Below are positions 15,592 through 22,433 of a DNA stretch of 64,000 bases, piece after piece. The position numbers and the translations under genes were made by a program. The stretch covers positions 1-64,000 of IMG/VR virus record IMGVR_UViG_3300037296_000055. One strand, 5' to 3'. Under the pieces are notes generated by a model. The model did not search any database. It saw only the letters and a program-made list of their open reading frames with translations, and was not told the origin of the DNA. Position 1 is the stretch's first letter; each line of letters opens with the position of its first letter. This DNA is from a virus.

Positions 15592-16057
15592 GTAAGGTCC
15601 TTTCCACAGAGTTCTTTCGCAGGGCAAGCATGCCCCACACACGGCCTGCCCGGTAGTCACCGGACACGCTAAGCGCATGGACACAGGAAGGGATCAACTC
15701 TTCCGGAATGTCATAGTCTTCCAGAGACAGAAGGAGCAACCCAGCTGGATTGAACCCCTTGTCCCGGACGTCCCGCTCGATCGCCACCAACGAGGCATAA
15801 GCCCGCGCCAGTGTCTGCGCTACAGGAAGCGACATTGAAGCTGCGATAGAGTACTCCACCGGAGCATTCTCTTCGACCAACGCGATGACACGATGACCGG
15901 AGGCAGCGTAGAAGCCCATCAGCCCACGCAGATCTTGATCCGAGAGCTTCAGGTCGGTTGCGGCCAGGATGACCTGAACACTGGTTTCAAGGCACTTATC
16001 AATGATGACAGAAGCGGCCAAGAGAGCTTCCATGGACTTGCTTGCGGAGTTTTCCAT
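15584..16057 (-). CDS. hypothetical helical protein, 157 aa
   Basis: Begins MENSASKSMEALLAASVIID. Mostly helical with Ala/Leu-rich stretches and no membrane-length hydrophobic run. It overlaps the ProQ-like gene by 8 bases. No family is recognised. Confidence 0.7.
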   Translation of the reverse strand: MENSASKSMEALLAASVIIDKCLETSVQVILAATDLKLSDQDLRGLMGFYAASGHRVIALVEENAPVEYSIAASMSLPVAQTLARAYASLVAIERDVRDKGFNPAGLLLLSLEDYDIPEELIPSCVHALSVSGDYRAGRVWGMLALRKNSVERTLHG

Positions 16058-16075
16058 AGTTCAATACCTTCAGGT

Positions 16076-16513
16076 TTAGTACGCTGAAACCAGCAGTTCG
16101 TTACGGTTCTTCAGGAGCTCAAGGAAGACTCCCTCACTATCGTAGGCGGCGAAGAAGAACCCTTTGTAGGGGTTATTCTCCAGGTCATAGGGCGACATCG
16201 GAATGTGACCGCCAGTGGTGGGGTGTAGCAGCCGGGTCAGCTCAACTTGGTAAGCCAACCGGGCCAGCTCCCACAGAGGTTTCGCGATCTGGATCGCTGG
16301 TACGTTCGGTGGGGACAAGATGAACCCATGAATGTTGTCCTCTTTGCAGCCCAGCTCACCATACATCTCCCGAAGGATCGGCATGCACTTAGGTACAGTG
16401 CTCAAGCGCTGGTAGGTTGCCTGGCCCACAAGCGTAAGCTCCAAATCTATGAGGACCGAGAGCTCCGCCAGCTGCAGGAACATGGGAAGGGTCTTAGAGT
16501 TGTTGAGTCCCAT
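16076..16513 (-). CDS. hypothetical helical protein, 145 aa
   Basis: The ATG at 16513 (MGLNNSKTLPMFLQLAELSV) directly follows the stop of the 45-residue gene upstream, with TTGGAC before it. An in-frame ATG at 16561 would overlap that gene by 47 bases. Mostly helical; not recognised. Confidence 0.7.
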   Translation of the reverse strand: MGLNNSKTLPMFLQLAELSVLIDLELTLVGQATYQRLSTVPKCMPILREMYGELGCKEDNIHGFILSPPNVPAIQIAKPLWELARLAYQVELTRLLHPTTGGHIPMSPYDLENNPYKGFFFAAYDSEGVFLELLKNRNELLVSAY

Positions 16514-16514
16514 G

Positions 16515-16652
16515 TTATTGTCCAATCTCGATAACACACAGCTCTTTGTATTCGGGGTCATTCTGAGCCTTCAGCTCTTTGCAGGTCTCGTCAGCAAGAG
16601 GGCTGATGATGAAGACGTAGACCAGAATGATGATCACTAACGCTTTGAACAT
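16515..16652 (-). CDS. small membrane protein, 45 aa
   Basis: MFKALVIIILVYVFIISPLA is a strong N-terminal membrane helix or signal, followed by a soluble tail with two cysteines (ADETCKELKAQNDPEYKELC). The start overlaps the upstream stop as TAATG and AGGGAG lies before it. A small envelope protein is likely; it could be exported with a disulfide. Function unknown. Confidence 0.6.
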   Translation of the reverse strand: MFKALVIIILVYVFIISPLADETCKELKAQNDPEYKELCVIEIGQ

Positions 16653-16735
16653 TACCAATCTCCCTTCCAGCAACCCCAAGCAGAGAAACAAACCACCACG
16701 ACGAGGGCGATCACGACCATTGTTGTATCAGACAT
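16652..16735 (-). CDS. tiny membrane protein, 27 aa
   Basis: MSDTTMVVIALVVVVCFSAW then GCWKGDW is a single hydrophobic helix. It starts after AAGGAGAC and is coupled by TAATG to the next small gene. Two such tiny membrane genes in a row fill what would otherwise be a 190-base gap. Confidence 0.5.
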   Translation of the reverse strand: MSDTTMVVIALVVVVCFSAWGCWKGDW

Positions 16736-16749
16736 CAAAGTCTCCTTGA

Positions 16750-17382
16750 TTAGTTTTTGAAGTTCTTGCACAGCTGCAGAATTGCAGACTGTACACCCTC
16801 ATCCTCGGAAATACTCTGGATGATGGCAGAGTAGTCCTCACACTCCGACTCGGAAGTCGCGTCTGAGAACATGCCCACTGCATCTGACGTCAGGCCAGAC
16901 ACTGTGGACGCGGTAGCGCTGGCTGCGGAGGATACACCATTGATGGTCCCCGTCACCGCTCCTGACACAGCACCCTTGGTACCGTTCCAGGCTCGACCCA
17001 CAAGACCCTCAGCATCATCAGCGATCTCCTCGACCTCTGATTGTGCATCTTCCAAAGCCTGAGCGGCCCTAAGTTGGGCCAGCTGGATCTTTTGTTCCAA
17101 CAGCAGGTTCAGCGCGTTGTCCTCACGGAGCATCGCACCGATCTCACCCCCCGGAAGTGTGGGAGGAGAGGTCATCTCTTTCAGCTGCCAGATGGCGTCC
17201 TGAAGGTTGTAGCTGGGCGTGAGCTCCAGGTCGTAGGTCGTGACGAACTCAGCAAGCTGCTCTGAGCTCATGTAGCGTTGGTCAGCGAAGCCATCGGCCC
17301 AGCCAACAAGGAACAGTGTGCTTGAAGTTGCAACACCGACAGACAGGCCCAGGACGGCGGCGATAGTTGTGGATTTAGACAT
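16750..17382 (-). CDS. exported or membrane-anchored Ala/Ser-rich protein, 210 aa
   Basis: The start is the second ATG of ATGATG after TTAGGAG. Residues 7-27 are hydrophobic (AAVLGLSVGVATSSTLFLVG), an anchor or signal. The middle is a Glu/Ala-rich helix (EQKIQLAQLRAAQALEDAQS). A Gly/Ala/Ser-rich segment that could be a second weak helix follows, and the tail has two cysteines. No family is recognised. Together with its neighbours it suggests early proteins placed in the host envelope. Confidence 0.7.
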   Translation of the reverse strand: MSKSTTIAAVLGLSVGVATSSTLFLVGWADGFADQRYMSSEQLAEFVTTYDLELTPSYNLQDAIWQLKEMTSPPTLPGGEIGAMLREDNALNLLLEQKIQLAQLRAAQALEDAQSEVEEIADDAEGLVGRAWNGTKGAVSGAVTGTINGVSSAASATASTVSGLTSDAVGMFSDATSESECEDYSAIIQSISEDEGVQSAILQLCKNFKN

Positions 17383-17408
17383 CATAGTCTCCTAAGGTTG
17401 TGTTACGG

Positions 17409-17633
17409 TTATACCGACAGGACTTCGTAGGCTGCGACCACATCAAGCAGTGGCATACCGGAGCCGATGATAACCCAGCGGTTGTTAGGGTGGAAGCGAT
17501 TGCGACGCTTGCACTCAACGTTCAGGAACTCACCGTCTTTGGTGCGGACCCTCAGAGGACCCAGGTTGTTGGGCAGCTCTTTGTTACGTGCATTGAAGTA
17601 AGCGACGGATTTGGAGTTGGTGAAGTTGAACAT
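17409..17633 (-). CDS. hypothetical basic protein, 74 aa
   Basis: Begins MFNFTNSKSVAYFNARNKEL; rich in Asn and Arg. The start follows AAAGGATACTACT. No family is recognised. It is downstream of two tiny membrane-protein genes in the operon starting at the 17901-17945 element. Confidence 0.66.
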   Translation of the reverse strand: MFNFTNSKSVAYFNARNKELPNNLGPLRVRTKDGEFLNVECKRRNRFHPNNRWVIIGSGMPLLDVVAAYEVLSV

Positions 17634-17645
17634 AGTAGTATCCTT

Positions 17646-17729
17646 TCAGGATGTGATGATAGCGAGTCCCCAGGCAATAGCGCCGAGGATCAGGATTAGA
17701 GCGAAGATCGTTTTCTCTTCACGGTCCAT
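17646..17729 (-). CDS. tiny membrane protein, 27 aa
   Basis: MDREEKTIFALILILGAIAW then GLAIITS is a charged N-terminus followed by one hydrophobic helix. The start overlaps the upstream stop as TGATG. Probably translated by coupling. Confidence 0.55.
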   Translation of the reverse strand: MDREEKTIFALILILGAIAWGLAIITS

Positions 17730-17872
17730 CAGTAAGCACTCACGGCGAGGGCCACAACGGTTGTGATCAAGATGCCAAGCAAGTTGACAATCTTATGAGC
17801 ATCATCTCGCCCGAAGGCAACGACGACGACTGTCGCGGGGATAGCAACCATTGCGATTACAGCAGGGGTCAT
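17729..17872 (-). CDS. small membrane protein, 47 aa
   Basis: MTPAVIAMVAIPATVVVVAF and IVNLLGILITTVVALAVSAY are two membrane helices joined by a polar loop (GRDDAHK). The ATG follows AAGGACTATTATC. It is the first gene after the palindromic promoter-like element at 17901-17945, so it should be strongly expressed early. Function unknown. Confidence 0.62.
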   Translation of the reverse strand: MTPAVIAMVAIPATVVVVAFGRDDAHKIVNLLGILITTVVALAVSAY

Positions 17873-17900
17873 GATAATAGTCCTTATCAAAGTTGTTCTT

Positions 17901-17945
17901 AGAAGATCATTCTTCTATTATAGATACACCGTTTTTCTCACTTTT
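17901..17945 (-). promoter_or_regulatory. leftward palindromic early promoter element, copy 1
   Basis: Read on the minus strand, the element is AAAAGTGAG, seven variable bases, then a conserved 29-base block containing TATAAT and the inverted repeat AGAAGA-atga-TCTTCT. Copies at 23302-23346 and 24313-24357 have identical spacing. It lies upstream of a run of minus-strand genes and overlaps the end of the preceding gene. TATAAT suits a sigma70 -10, but the -35 region is not TTGACA. A hairpin promoter for a virion RNA polymerase, as in phage N4, is the alternative. Confidence 0.8.
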
Positions 17946-18192
17946 TTGACTCCATTCTGGTCAGAATGTTGTACTCCGCACCACGCCGAAGACGTAGCCA
18001 GAAGCGCCAAGTCCCCTTTGCAGGACGACGGAGGAAGTAGATGTTGTTGTCAGTGTCGACCAGCACGCCACGGGGGCGTACAGTCTTGATACGGGCGGAG
18101 GTTACCGACGAGTTAGTCCGCGTAGAGTTCCCCGTAAGGAAGATCCCAGCGCCTTTACGACATCGAATAGCGTAGTTATCAACAGCTTCCAT
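17938..18192 (-). CDS. hypothetical basic protein, 84 aa
   Basis: Very basic protein (segments TSARIKTVRPRGVLVD, then RFWLRLRRG). The ATG at 18192 follows AAGGAGGATAGGTTTAC, a strong site, although it lies 91 bases inside the preceding gene in another frame. No family is recognised. Its stop codon is part of the promoter-like element at 17901-17945. Confidence 0.65.
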   Translation of the reverse strand: MEAVDNYAIRCRKGAGIFLTGNSTRTNSSVTSARIKTVRPRGVLVDTDNNIYFLRRPAKGTWRFWLRLRRGAEYNILTRMESKK

Positions 18193-18509
18193 GTAAACCT
18201 ATCCTCCTTGCGTTTACCGATCAGGTAGTGATCCCGGAAGACCTTGTGCAGGCCGGGATCCAAGAGACCGAACATGAAACCGTAGTACAGTGCCCGTAAG
18301 CCCCGGTCCGGGTGGACCAGCCCCCAACGGGTTCCACGATCATCCACCACGTAGCGCGGGAGATGCCATTCTTTCACGATCACAGGCTTCTTGCCCAGGG
18401 GCTCAACAAAGTAGTATATTGAGGTCTTCCCAAAGAACTCTACCCTAGATCGTTCACCACGAAGCTCCTTCTTAAAGGGATCGTAGTAGTAGTCATCCAG
18501 TAAGGGCAT
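18102..18509 (-). CDS. hypothetical protein with C-terminal hydrophobic helix, 135 aa
   Basis: The ATG at 18509 overlaps the upstream stop as TGATG (MPLLDDYYYDPFKKELRGER). Aromatic- and Arg-rich. The segment WKLLITTLFDVVKALG near the end may associate with a membrane. It overlaps the next gene by 91 bases out of frame. Not recognised. Confidence 0.66.
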   Translation of the reverse strand: MPLLDDYYYDPFKKELRGERSRVEFFGKTSIYYFVEPLGKKPVIVKEWHLPRYVVDDRGTRWGLVHPDRGLRALYYGFMFGLLDPGLHKVFRDHYLIGKRKEDRFTWKLLITTLFDVVKALGSSLRGTLRGLTRR

Positions 18510-18766
18510 CACAACAACCCCTGATGTTTGAGTTCCGCGTACCACGCAGGCTCTTGATAGCGCAGCTTATAGCGCCACATGATGCCGAACGAGGGCCGCT
18601 GAAGGAACCACCAATCAGAGTGGTCGTCGTACACCGACATCGCGTTACCGATGGCGGCGATGGGAGAGGAGGTTATTGGCGACCCCTCCCAAAAGCCCGA
18701 AAGGATAAGACCGGGTCCTGAGTTCAAAGCCAGGAACCGATAGTTATCGATCCAGATCTGTGCCAT
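18509..18766 (-). CDS. hypothetical Trp-rich protein, 85 aa
   Basis: The ATG at 18766 overlaps the upstream stop as TGATG. The protein is rich in Trp and Tyr (SDWWFLQRPSFGIMWRYKLR). No family is recognised. Coupled on both sides, it belongs to the same early cluster as the other aromatic-rich small proteins at 18-23 kb. Confidence 0.66.
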   Translation of the reverse strand: MAQIWIDNYRFLALNSGPGLILSGFWEGSPITSSPIAAIGNAMSVYDDHSDWWFLQRPSFGIMWRYKLRYQEPAWYAELKHQGLL

Positions 18767-19164
18767 CACTCGATACCAAGCAACAGTTTCTTCAGGACCA
18801 TCAGGTCGCCATGAGCAACCTCAGAGTCCAGATCCGACACACGGTCAACGAGCTCGGCATGCTCCTTGGCCCAGGCCGTTTCAACAAAGTAGATGTCACC
18901 ACCCTCGTTGGTTGTTCCGACGAAGAAATAGATGTAAGTCCCATCCTTCGTGGCACCGCAGTTGTCCAGGACCCACTCATGCGAGTAGTCCGAGTAGAGC
19001 GCCTCGTCCAGCGCTTCCCAGTCTTCAGGACCGTCCAGGATGCACAAGTCGCCCCCCATTGCTGCAGGTAGATCTTCGTTCTGGCCCAGGTCCTCGAAGT
19101 AGCTGGCGACCAGAGCACGGATTGCGAACTCGGGGACTTGCTCAAGTTTGGTGTAACGCTGCAT
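18766..19164 (-). CDS. hypothetical acidic protein, 132 aa
   Basis: Begins MQRYTKLEQVPEFAIRALVA; acidic, with a likely beta core (GTYIYFFVGTTNEGGDIYFV) and a helical end. No family is recognised. Small acidic early phage proteins often mimic DNA or bind host enzymes, but nothing specific supports that here. Confidence 0.7.
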   Translation of the reverse strand: MQRYTKLEQVPEFAIRALVASYFEDLGQNEDLPAAMGGDLCILDGPEDWEALDEALYSDYSHEWVLDNCGATKDGTYIYFFVGTTNEGGDIYFVETAWAKEHAELVDRVSDLDSEVAHGDLMVLKKLLLGIE

Positions 19165-19166
19165 GA

Positions 19167-19373
19167 TCAGGACTCGACTTTCTGGAAGAACAGGACGTTG
19201 GTCTGGAAGAACTCCAGCGATTGGGTCGTGATGACATAGTTAGTGCCAGGATTGAAGATCTCATCCAGTCGGTCAGAGTCCAGGCGAACCTGGGTCATGC
19301 GGTGGTACGGTGTGACCAGGTCTCCGATAGCGAGCTTGGAGTCTTGGTTCAGTGGTGTCGTCGATCCCATCAT
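19167..19373 (-). CDS. hypothetical protein, 68 aa
   Basis: Begins at one of two adjacent ATGs (19373 or 19370) after GGAGCCCT; the upstream stop overlaps both. The sequence includes KLAIGDLVTPYHRMTQVRLD. Not recognised. Confidence 0.64.
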   Translation of the reverse strand: MMGSTTPLNQDSKLAIGDLVTPYHRMTQVRLDSDRLDEIFNPGTNYVITTQSLEFFQTNVLFFQKVES

Positions 19374-19510
19374 AGGGCTCCTTCGTTATTGTTGTTGTTG
19401 GCTTCTTCGGCCAGGATTGCTTCCCAACGGCATTTCTTTGTGAACCAGTGGGAGGTATACATCGCTCCTGCCAGGACAAGGACGATGATCGATACGGTAA
19501 GATAAGTCAT
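19370..19510 (-). CDS. small membrane protein, 46 aa
   Basis: MTYLTVSIIVLVLAGAMYTS is an N-terminal membrane helix, followed by a short cytosolic tail ending in an Asn run (EEANNNNNEGAL). The start follows AAGGAAC, and the stop overlaps the next start. A gene here accounts for an otherwise empty 150-base interval. Confidence 0.6.
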   Translation of the reverse strand: MTYLTVSIIVLVLAGAMYTSHWFTKKCRWEAILAEEANNNNNEGAL

Positions 19511-19524
19511 TGGGAAGTTCCTTA

Positions 19525-19758
19525 TTAGGGGTTAGCGAGCCGCAGCTCGTGAGGGTAGCGGTTGAACAGTTCTTGGCTCCAGCTGGTGGAGTACTGTCCG
19601 ACCTTGTTGCCTTTGTTGGAGCCAGACATCAGGCAGACGCCATGGCGACGTTCGTGGAACAAAACCACTAAACCATTCTCCGGAATGTAGCCCAGCCACG
19701 GGTACTTGATAGGTTCTGGTAGAGGCGGGTCTCGCAGGATACGGGTGATCATGATCAT
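19525..19758 (-). CDS. hypothetical protein, 77 aa
   Basis: Begins MIMITRILRDPPLPEPIKYP after GAAGGAGGCAGGCGT, a strong binding site. Rich in Pro, Trp and His, with segment YIPENGLVVLFHERRHGVCL. Not recognised. Confidence 0.66.
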   Translation of the reverse strand: MIMITRILRDPPLPEPIKYPWLGYIPENGLVVLFHERRHGVCLMSGSNKGNKVGQYSTSWSQELFNRYPHELRLANP

Positions 19759-19805
19759 ACGCCTGCCTCCTTCAATTGTAGCTGATGTCCTTGTGGCATC
19801 GGCAT
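19755..19805 (-). CDS. possible 16-aa leader peptide
   Basis: ATG after AAAAAAGGAG encodes MPMPQGHQLQLKEAGV and stops in an ATGA overlap with the 77-residue gene. A run of twelve A (minus strand) precedes its ribosome binding site. It may be a translated leader; the evidence is only the site and the overlap. Confidence 0.3.
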   Translation of the reverse strand: MPMPQGHQLQLKEAGV

Positions 19806-19829
19806 CTCCTTTTTTTTTTTCCTTTAGAG

Positions 19830-20072
19830 TTACGTACGAACGTTGCTCATGGTCACAACGTCATCGGTCAGGTCCCAGTACTGGTGCTGGAGAGTCTTGA
19901 TCACCGTCCCTACCTCCTGGCAGGTAGCGCTGACACCTTGGGCCACAACAACATACTCGCCGTTGTTGGTGGCCATGACCACAGTCTCATGCTTACGATG
20001 CCGCATCAGATACGGACGCTTTGGGACCTTGCCTGTGGGGGCGGGGGGTAGGCTTGTGCTCACTATAGGCAT
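19830..20072 (-). CDS. hypothetical protein, 80 aa
   Basis: The ATG at 20072 (MPIVSTSLPPAPTGKVPKRP) follows GGGGATCTGAG; an ATG at 20087 is the alternative. The core (KHETVVMATNNGEYVVVAQG) looks like a beta hairpin. Not recognised. Confidence 0.64.
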   Translation of the reverse strand: MPIVSTSLPPAPTGKVPKRPYLMRHRKHETVVMATNNGEYVVVAQGVSATCQEVGTVIKTLQHQYWDLTDDVVTMSNVRT

Positions 20073-20073
20073 C

Positions 20074-20406
20074 TCAGATCCCCACATTCACGATCACACG
20101 GACACACTGCTCAGGGTTGCCCTCGAACAGACGATCGATCAGTGTGGCCTCACCGGTCCAGCAGAGGTTCTGCCAGAACTGAAGTGGTTCCTTCGTCCCT
20201 TTCGGGGTGAAGACGAGACCCAGCATGAACTCTTCAGGCTCAACACACTCGATCGTGTGCGTGGTGCTGGTGAACGGAACAAAGTCATCACAGCTCAGGG
20301 GGGCCGGGGCCTCAAAGTTTGAGAAGGACACCTCAGGGACAGTACCAGCGTCAAGACCTGGAAGTACGGTCATCACGAACATGATAGTGCTAAGTGTTGT
20401 GGACAT
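20074..20406 (-). CDS. probable exported protein, 110 aa
   Basis: The start is the second ATG of ATGATG after AAGGAGGAC, the same arrangement as at 17382. Residues 1-21 (MSTTLSTIMFVMTVLPGLDA) look like a cleavable signal peptide. The remainder has three cysteines (LSCDDF, TIECVE, NLCWTG) and another near the end, suggesting a disulfide-bonded periplasmic protein. Function unknown. Confidence 0.66.
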   Translation of the reverse strand: MSTTLSTIMFVMTVLPGLDAGTVPEVSFSNFEAPAPLSCDDFVPFTSTTHTIECVEPEEFMLGLVFTPKGTKEPLQFWQNLCWTGEATLIDRLFEGNPEQCVRVIVNVGI

Positions 20407-20692
20407 CATAGTCCTCCTTGAATTTGGCCCTGTCTTTGTAAGGGCCATTGATGGGTATGGAACCGGTGAACTTGAGCATCAACGGGAAGTTGTACTCAGA
20501 GTGCAGCCAGCAGTGATGCTTCTCCGACCAGGTTCCGTAGAACGTGTGGCCGTGGAAGTCGAGGTGCATTGGGCCCCAGTGACGTGGGATCCAAGCATTT
20601 TCATAGTTGTACTCAGCGAGTTTTTTCTCGGAGACAACGTGGTGGAAGAGCCAAGCTTTACGCTTGACCCAGGACCAGAGTGAACCGGTCAT
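20390..20692 (-). CDS. hypothetical aromatic-rich protein, 100 aa
   Basis: Rich in Trp, His and Tyr (WIPRHWGPMHLDFHGHTFYG, then WLHSEYNFPLMLKF). The pattern I-P-x-x-W followed by strands and W resembles, weakly, the repeated domain in the membrane proteins at 20689, 22055 and 22434. It starts by ATGA overlap with the upstream gene. Confidence 0.66.
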   Translation of the reverse strand: MTGSLWSWVKRKAWLFHHVVSEKKLAEYNYENAWIPRHWGPMHLDFHGHTFYGTWSEKHHCWLHSEYNFPLMLKFTGSIPINGPYKDRAKFKEDYDVHNT

Positions 20693-21294
20693 CCAGCCAT
20701 CGATCCTAACAGGAGCGTGGTATCCTCAGCCTTGACCCTTGCCTCAAGGACCTGAGGGTCTTCTGCCTTCCGTACCAGCACACACCAGTCTTCCGGCGCG
20801 TGGAGCAGGATGGTCTTGCTCGCGTCTTCACGATAGAGACCTGCCTTCTCATCCCAGCTTGCGCTGATCGAGCGACCGTCAGGCATTTCCACCATGATCT
20901 CCGGGAACTTGTGCTTGCAGAAGCGATCCCAGGAGCCCTGGATATCAAGGCCAAGATCATCGTCCACACCCAGCAGCCGTTCATCCCGGACACTTGGCTT
21001 TGCGGAGATGTCGACCCAGCGGTTAGGGACTAGGCCAACAAGGTGGTGAGGGTGGTTTGCGAAGCGATACGCATTCCAGGTGTTGTCCCACTCAAGCACG
21101 TGGGGCTCGCCACTCCCTGGGAACTGAACAACCACACGACGACACTTCCTTCCACAGAAGTTCATCCAGGCCAGGTCAGTGTCCACAGCGTCTTCAGCGA
21201 GCTGAGCTTCAGCAAGCTTCTGCAGGGTCTTACGACCGAACACGACAGACAGTAGCAAGAGGGAGAATAGTAGGGGGAAGAAACCATTGTTCAT
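20689..21294 (-). CDS. membrane-anchored protein with two W-x2-F repeats, 201 aa
   Basis: The ATG at 21294 follows AAGGAGTTCTGTG. MNNGFFPLLFSLLLLSVVFG is an N-terminal membrane helix. Two related soluble segments follow: about 45-100 (WMNFCGRKCRRVVVQFPGSG) and about 125-178 (WDRFCKHKFPEIMVEMPDGR). Each continues to a central W, a Y, and a P-x-x-W. The same pattern occurs once each in the neighbouring membrane proteins at 22055-22432 and 22434-22784, so this appears to be an in-phage paralogous family. Function unknown; action at the inner membrane is likely. Confidence 0.72.
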   Translation of the reverse strand: MNNGFFPLLFSLLLLSVVFGRKTLQKLAEAQLAEDAVDTDLAWMNFCGRKCRRVVVQFPGSGEPHVLEWDNTWNAYRFANHPHHLVGLVPNRWVDISAKPSVRDERLLGVDDDLGLDIQGSWDRFCKHKFPEIMVEMPDGRSISASWDEKAGLYREDASKTILLHAPEDWCVLVRKAEDPQVLEARVKAEDTTLLLGSMAG

Positions 21295-21328
21295 CACAGA
21301 ACTCCTTATGGTAGGTTGGGTTGGGTTG

Positions 21329-21649
21329 TTATACGTTAGCCGCAGCTTCACCGATCAGGTGGTAGGTCAGGTTAGCGGCACCGGGATAAGCCTCACGGGC
21401 CAGCTCTTCTGACGTGTAGAGGACCGTGCTGTAGACGTTGCTGCCCCGCATGATGATCCAGCTCTCCTTGACCTCGGTGTCGCTGACGGAAGTCGCCACT
21501 GCTAGAGAACGGAACTCGCCAGGAGTTCGCTCAGACTCCTTGACCAACCGGCCAGAGGTCTGAGAAATCATGATCCGGCGACCACTGTTCATGGTGTGGA
21601 TCACGTCGAAATTGGCGATGTAGCCGCCGGTGCTTCTGAGCTTAACCAT
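21329..21649 (-). CDS. hypothetical protein, 106 aa
   Basis: The ATG at 21649 lies 8 bases inside the lipoprotein gene (MVKLRSTGGYIANFDVIHTM). Probably a small alpha/beta protein; the end (GAANLTYHLIGEAAANV) is mildly hydrophobic. Not recognised. Coupled to the lipoprotein gene. Confidence 0.66.
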   Translation of the reverse strand: MVKLRSTGGYIANFDVIHTMNSGRRIMISQTSGRLVKESERTPGEFRSLAVATSVSDTEVKESWIIMRGSNVYSTVLYTSEELAREAYPGAANLTYHLIGEAAANV

Positions 21650-22058
21650 TGTCAGACACCGGAACATCAGTGGTGGAGCCCTTGAAGTCGACATCAGGGA
21701 TGACCGACTGCGGACGGAACACGACCTTGTAGTGGTACTCGGACACGTCGATAGCATCGATCTGTTCGGCAAAGTAGGTCACGTTGTCAGAGAGACCCAG
21801 GTAGTGTTTCTTGTACTCGTCAGGGCCGACCTTGCAGGTGACCTTCAGGCTGGTGCCGATGTCCAGAGAGCACTTACCCTCGACCACCAGGATGTACGAG
21901 TCGGTGATACCGTTGTAGAACACGATACGCCGTTCAACACCGAAGTTCGATGCGGACTGCGACAGGTTGCGTGAGGCCACTGAGGCAGCATCATCACAGG
22001 CGACCAGAGCGGCCAGAGCGAGCAGGGCAATGCCTGCGTTACGAAGGATCTTCTTCAT
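21642..22058 (-). CDS. phage beta-sandwich lipoprotein, 138 aa
   Basis: MKKILRNAGIALLALAALVA then C is a classic lipoprotein signal with a lipobox (LVAC) at residue 21. The mature part contains RRIVFYNGITDSYILVVEGK and EYKKHYLGLSDNVTYFAEQI. This closely follows a conserved phage protein annotated as a beta-sandwich lipoprotein. It should be anchored in the host outer or inner membrane after infection. Comparable phage lipoproteins (such as T5 Llp) block receptors against superinfection; that role is an inference here. It is coupled to the upstream gene by ATGA. Confidence 0.82.
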   Translation of the reverse strand: MKKILRNAGIALLALAALVACDDAASVASRNLSQSASNFGVERRIVFYNGITDSYILVVEGKCSLDIGTSLKVTCKVGPDEYKKHYLGLSDNVTYFAEQIDAIDVSEYHYKVVFRPQSVIPDVDFKGSTTDVPVSDNG

Positions 22059-22432
22059 TTGTAGGACTCTTTCTTTTCCAGTAGAGCATTGAGCTCTTGT
22101 TGATTTTTAGAAGGTGGTCTCGACACGATATCAAACCCCGATGGGATCTGAACTGCTTCAAAGCGGTATGGAGCCTTCGAGAGGTACCTATGACTGTAGG
22201 AGTCATAACCGTCTAGGCGAGGGACCCACATCCACAGGACAGGGTCACAGGTCTTTGTTTCCCACACAAGCACCAGGGGGTGTTTGCGGGTCTGGAACTT
22301 TGCCCACACTTCTTTACGTGTGCGGTATTCCTCGGCCTTCTTCATCTCCAAGAGTTTATACTTGAAGATCTGCTGTCGGATCCAGAGGAAGACGTACAGG
22401 ATGATCAGCAGTGTCCACAGAGCAGCTTCCAT
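22055..22432 (-). CDS. membrane-anchored protein with W-x2-F domain, 125 aa
   Basis: The ATG at 22432 lies one base after the upstream stop, with GGAGG about 11 bases away. Residues 4-20 (ALWTLLIILYVFLWIRQQ) form a membrane helix and a charged linker helix follows. The domain VWAKFQTRKHPLVLVWETKT ends in APYRFEAVQIP, paralogous to the neighbouring gene (NWKTFCKHRHPIIEIRLYG... VPYRWEHIPLP). Function unknown. Confidence 0.7.
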   Translation of the reverse strand: MEAALWTLLIILYVFLWIRQQIFKYKLLEMKKAEEYRTRKEVWAKFQTRKHPLVLVWETKTCDPVLWMWVPRLDGYDSYSHRYLSKAPYRFEAVQIPSGFDIVSRPPSKNQQELNALLEKKESYK

Positions 22433-22433
22433 C

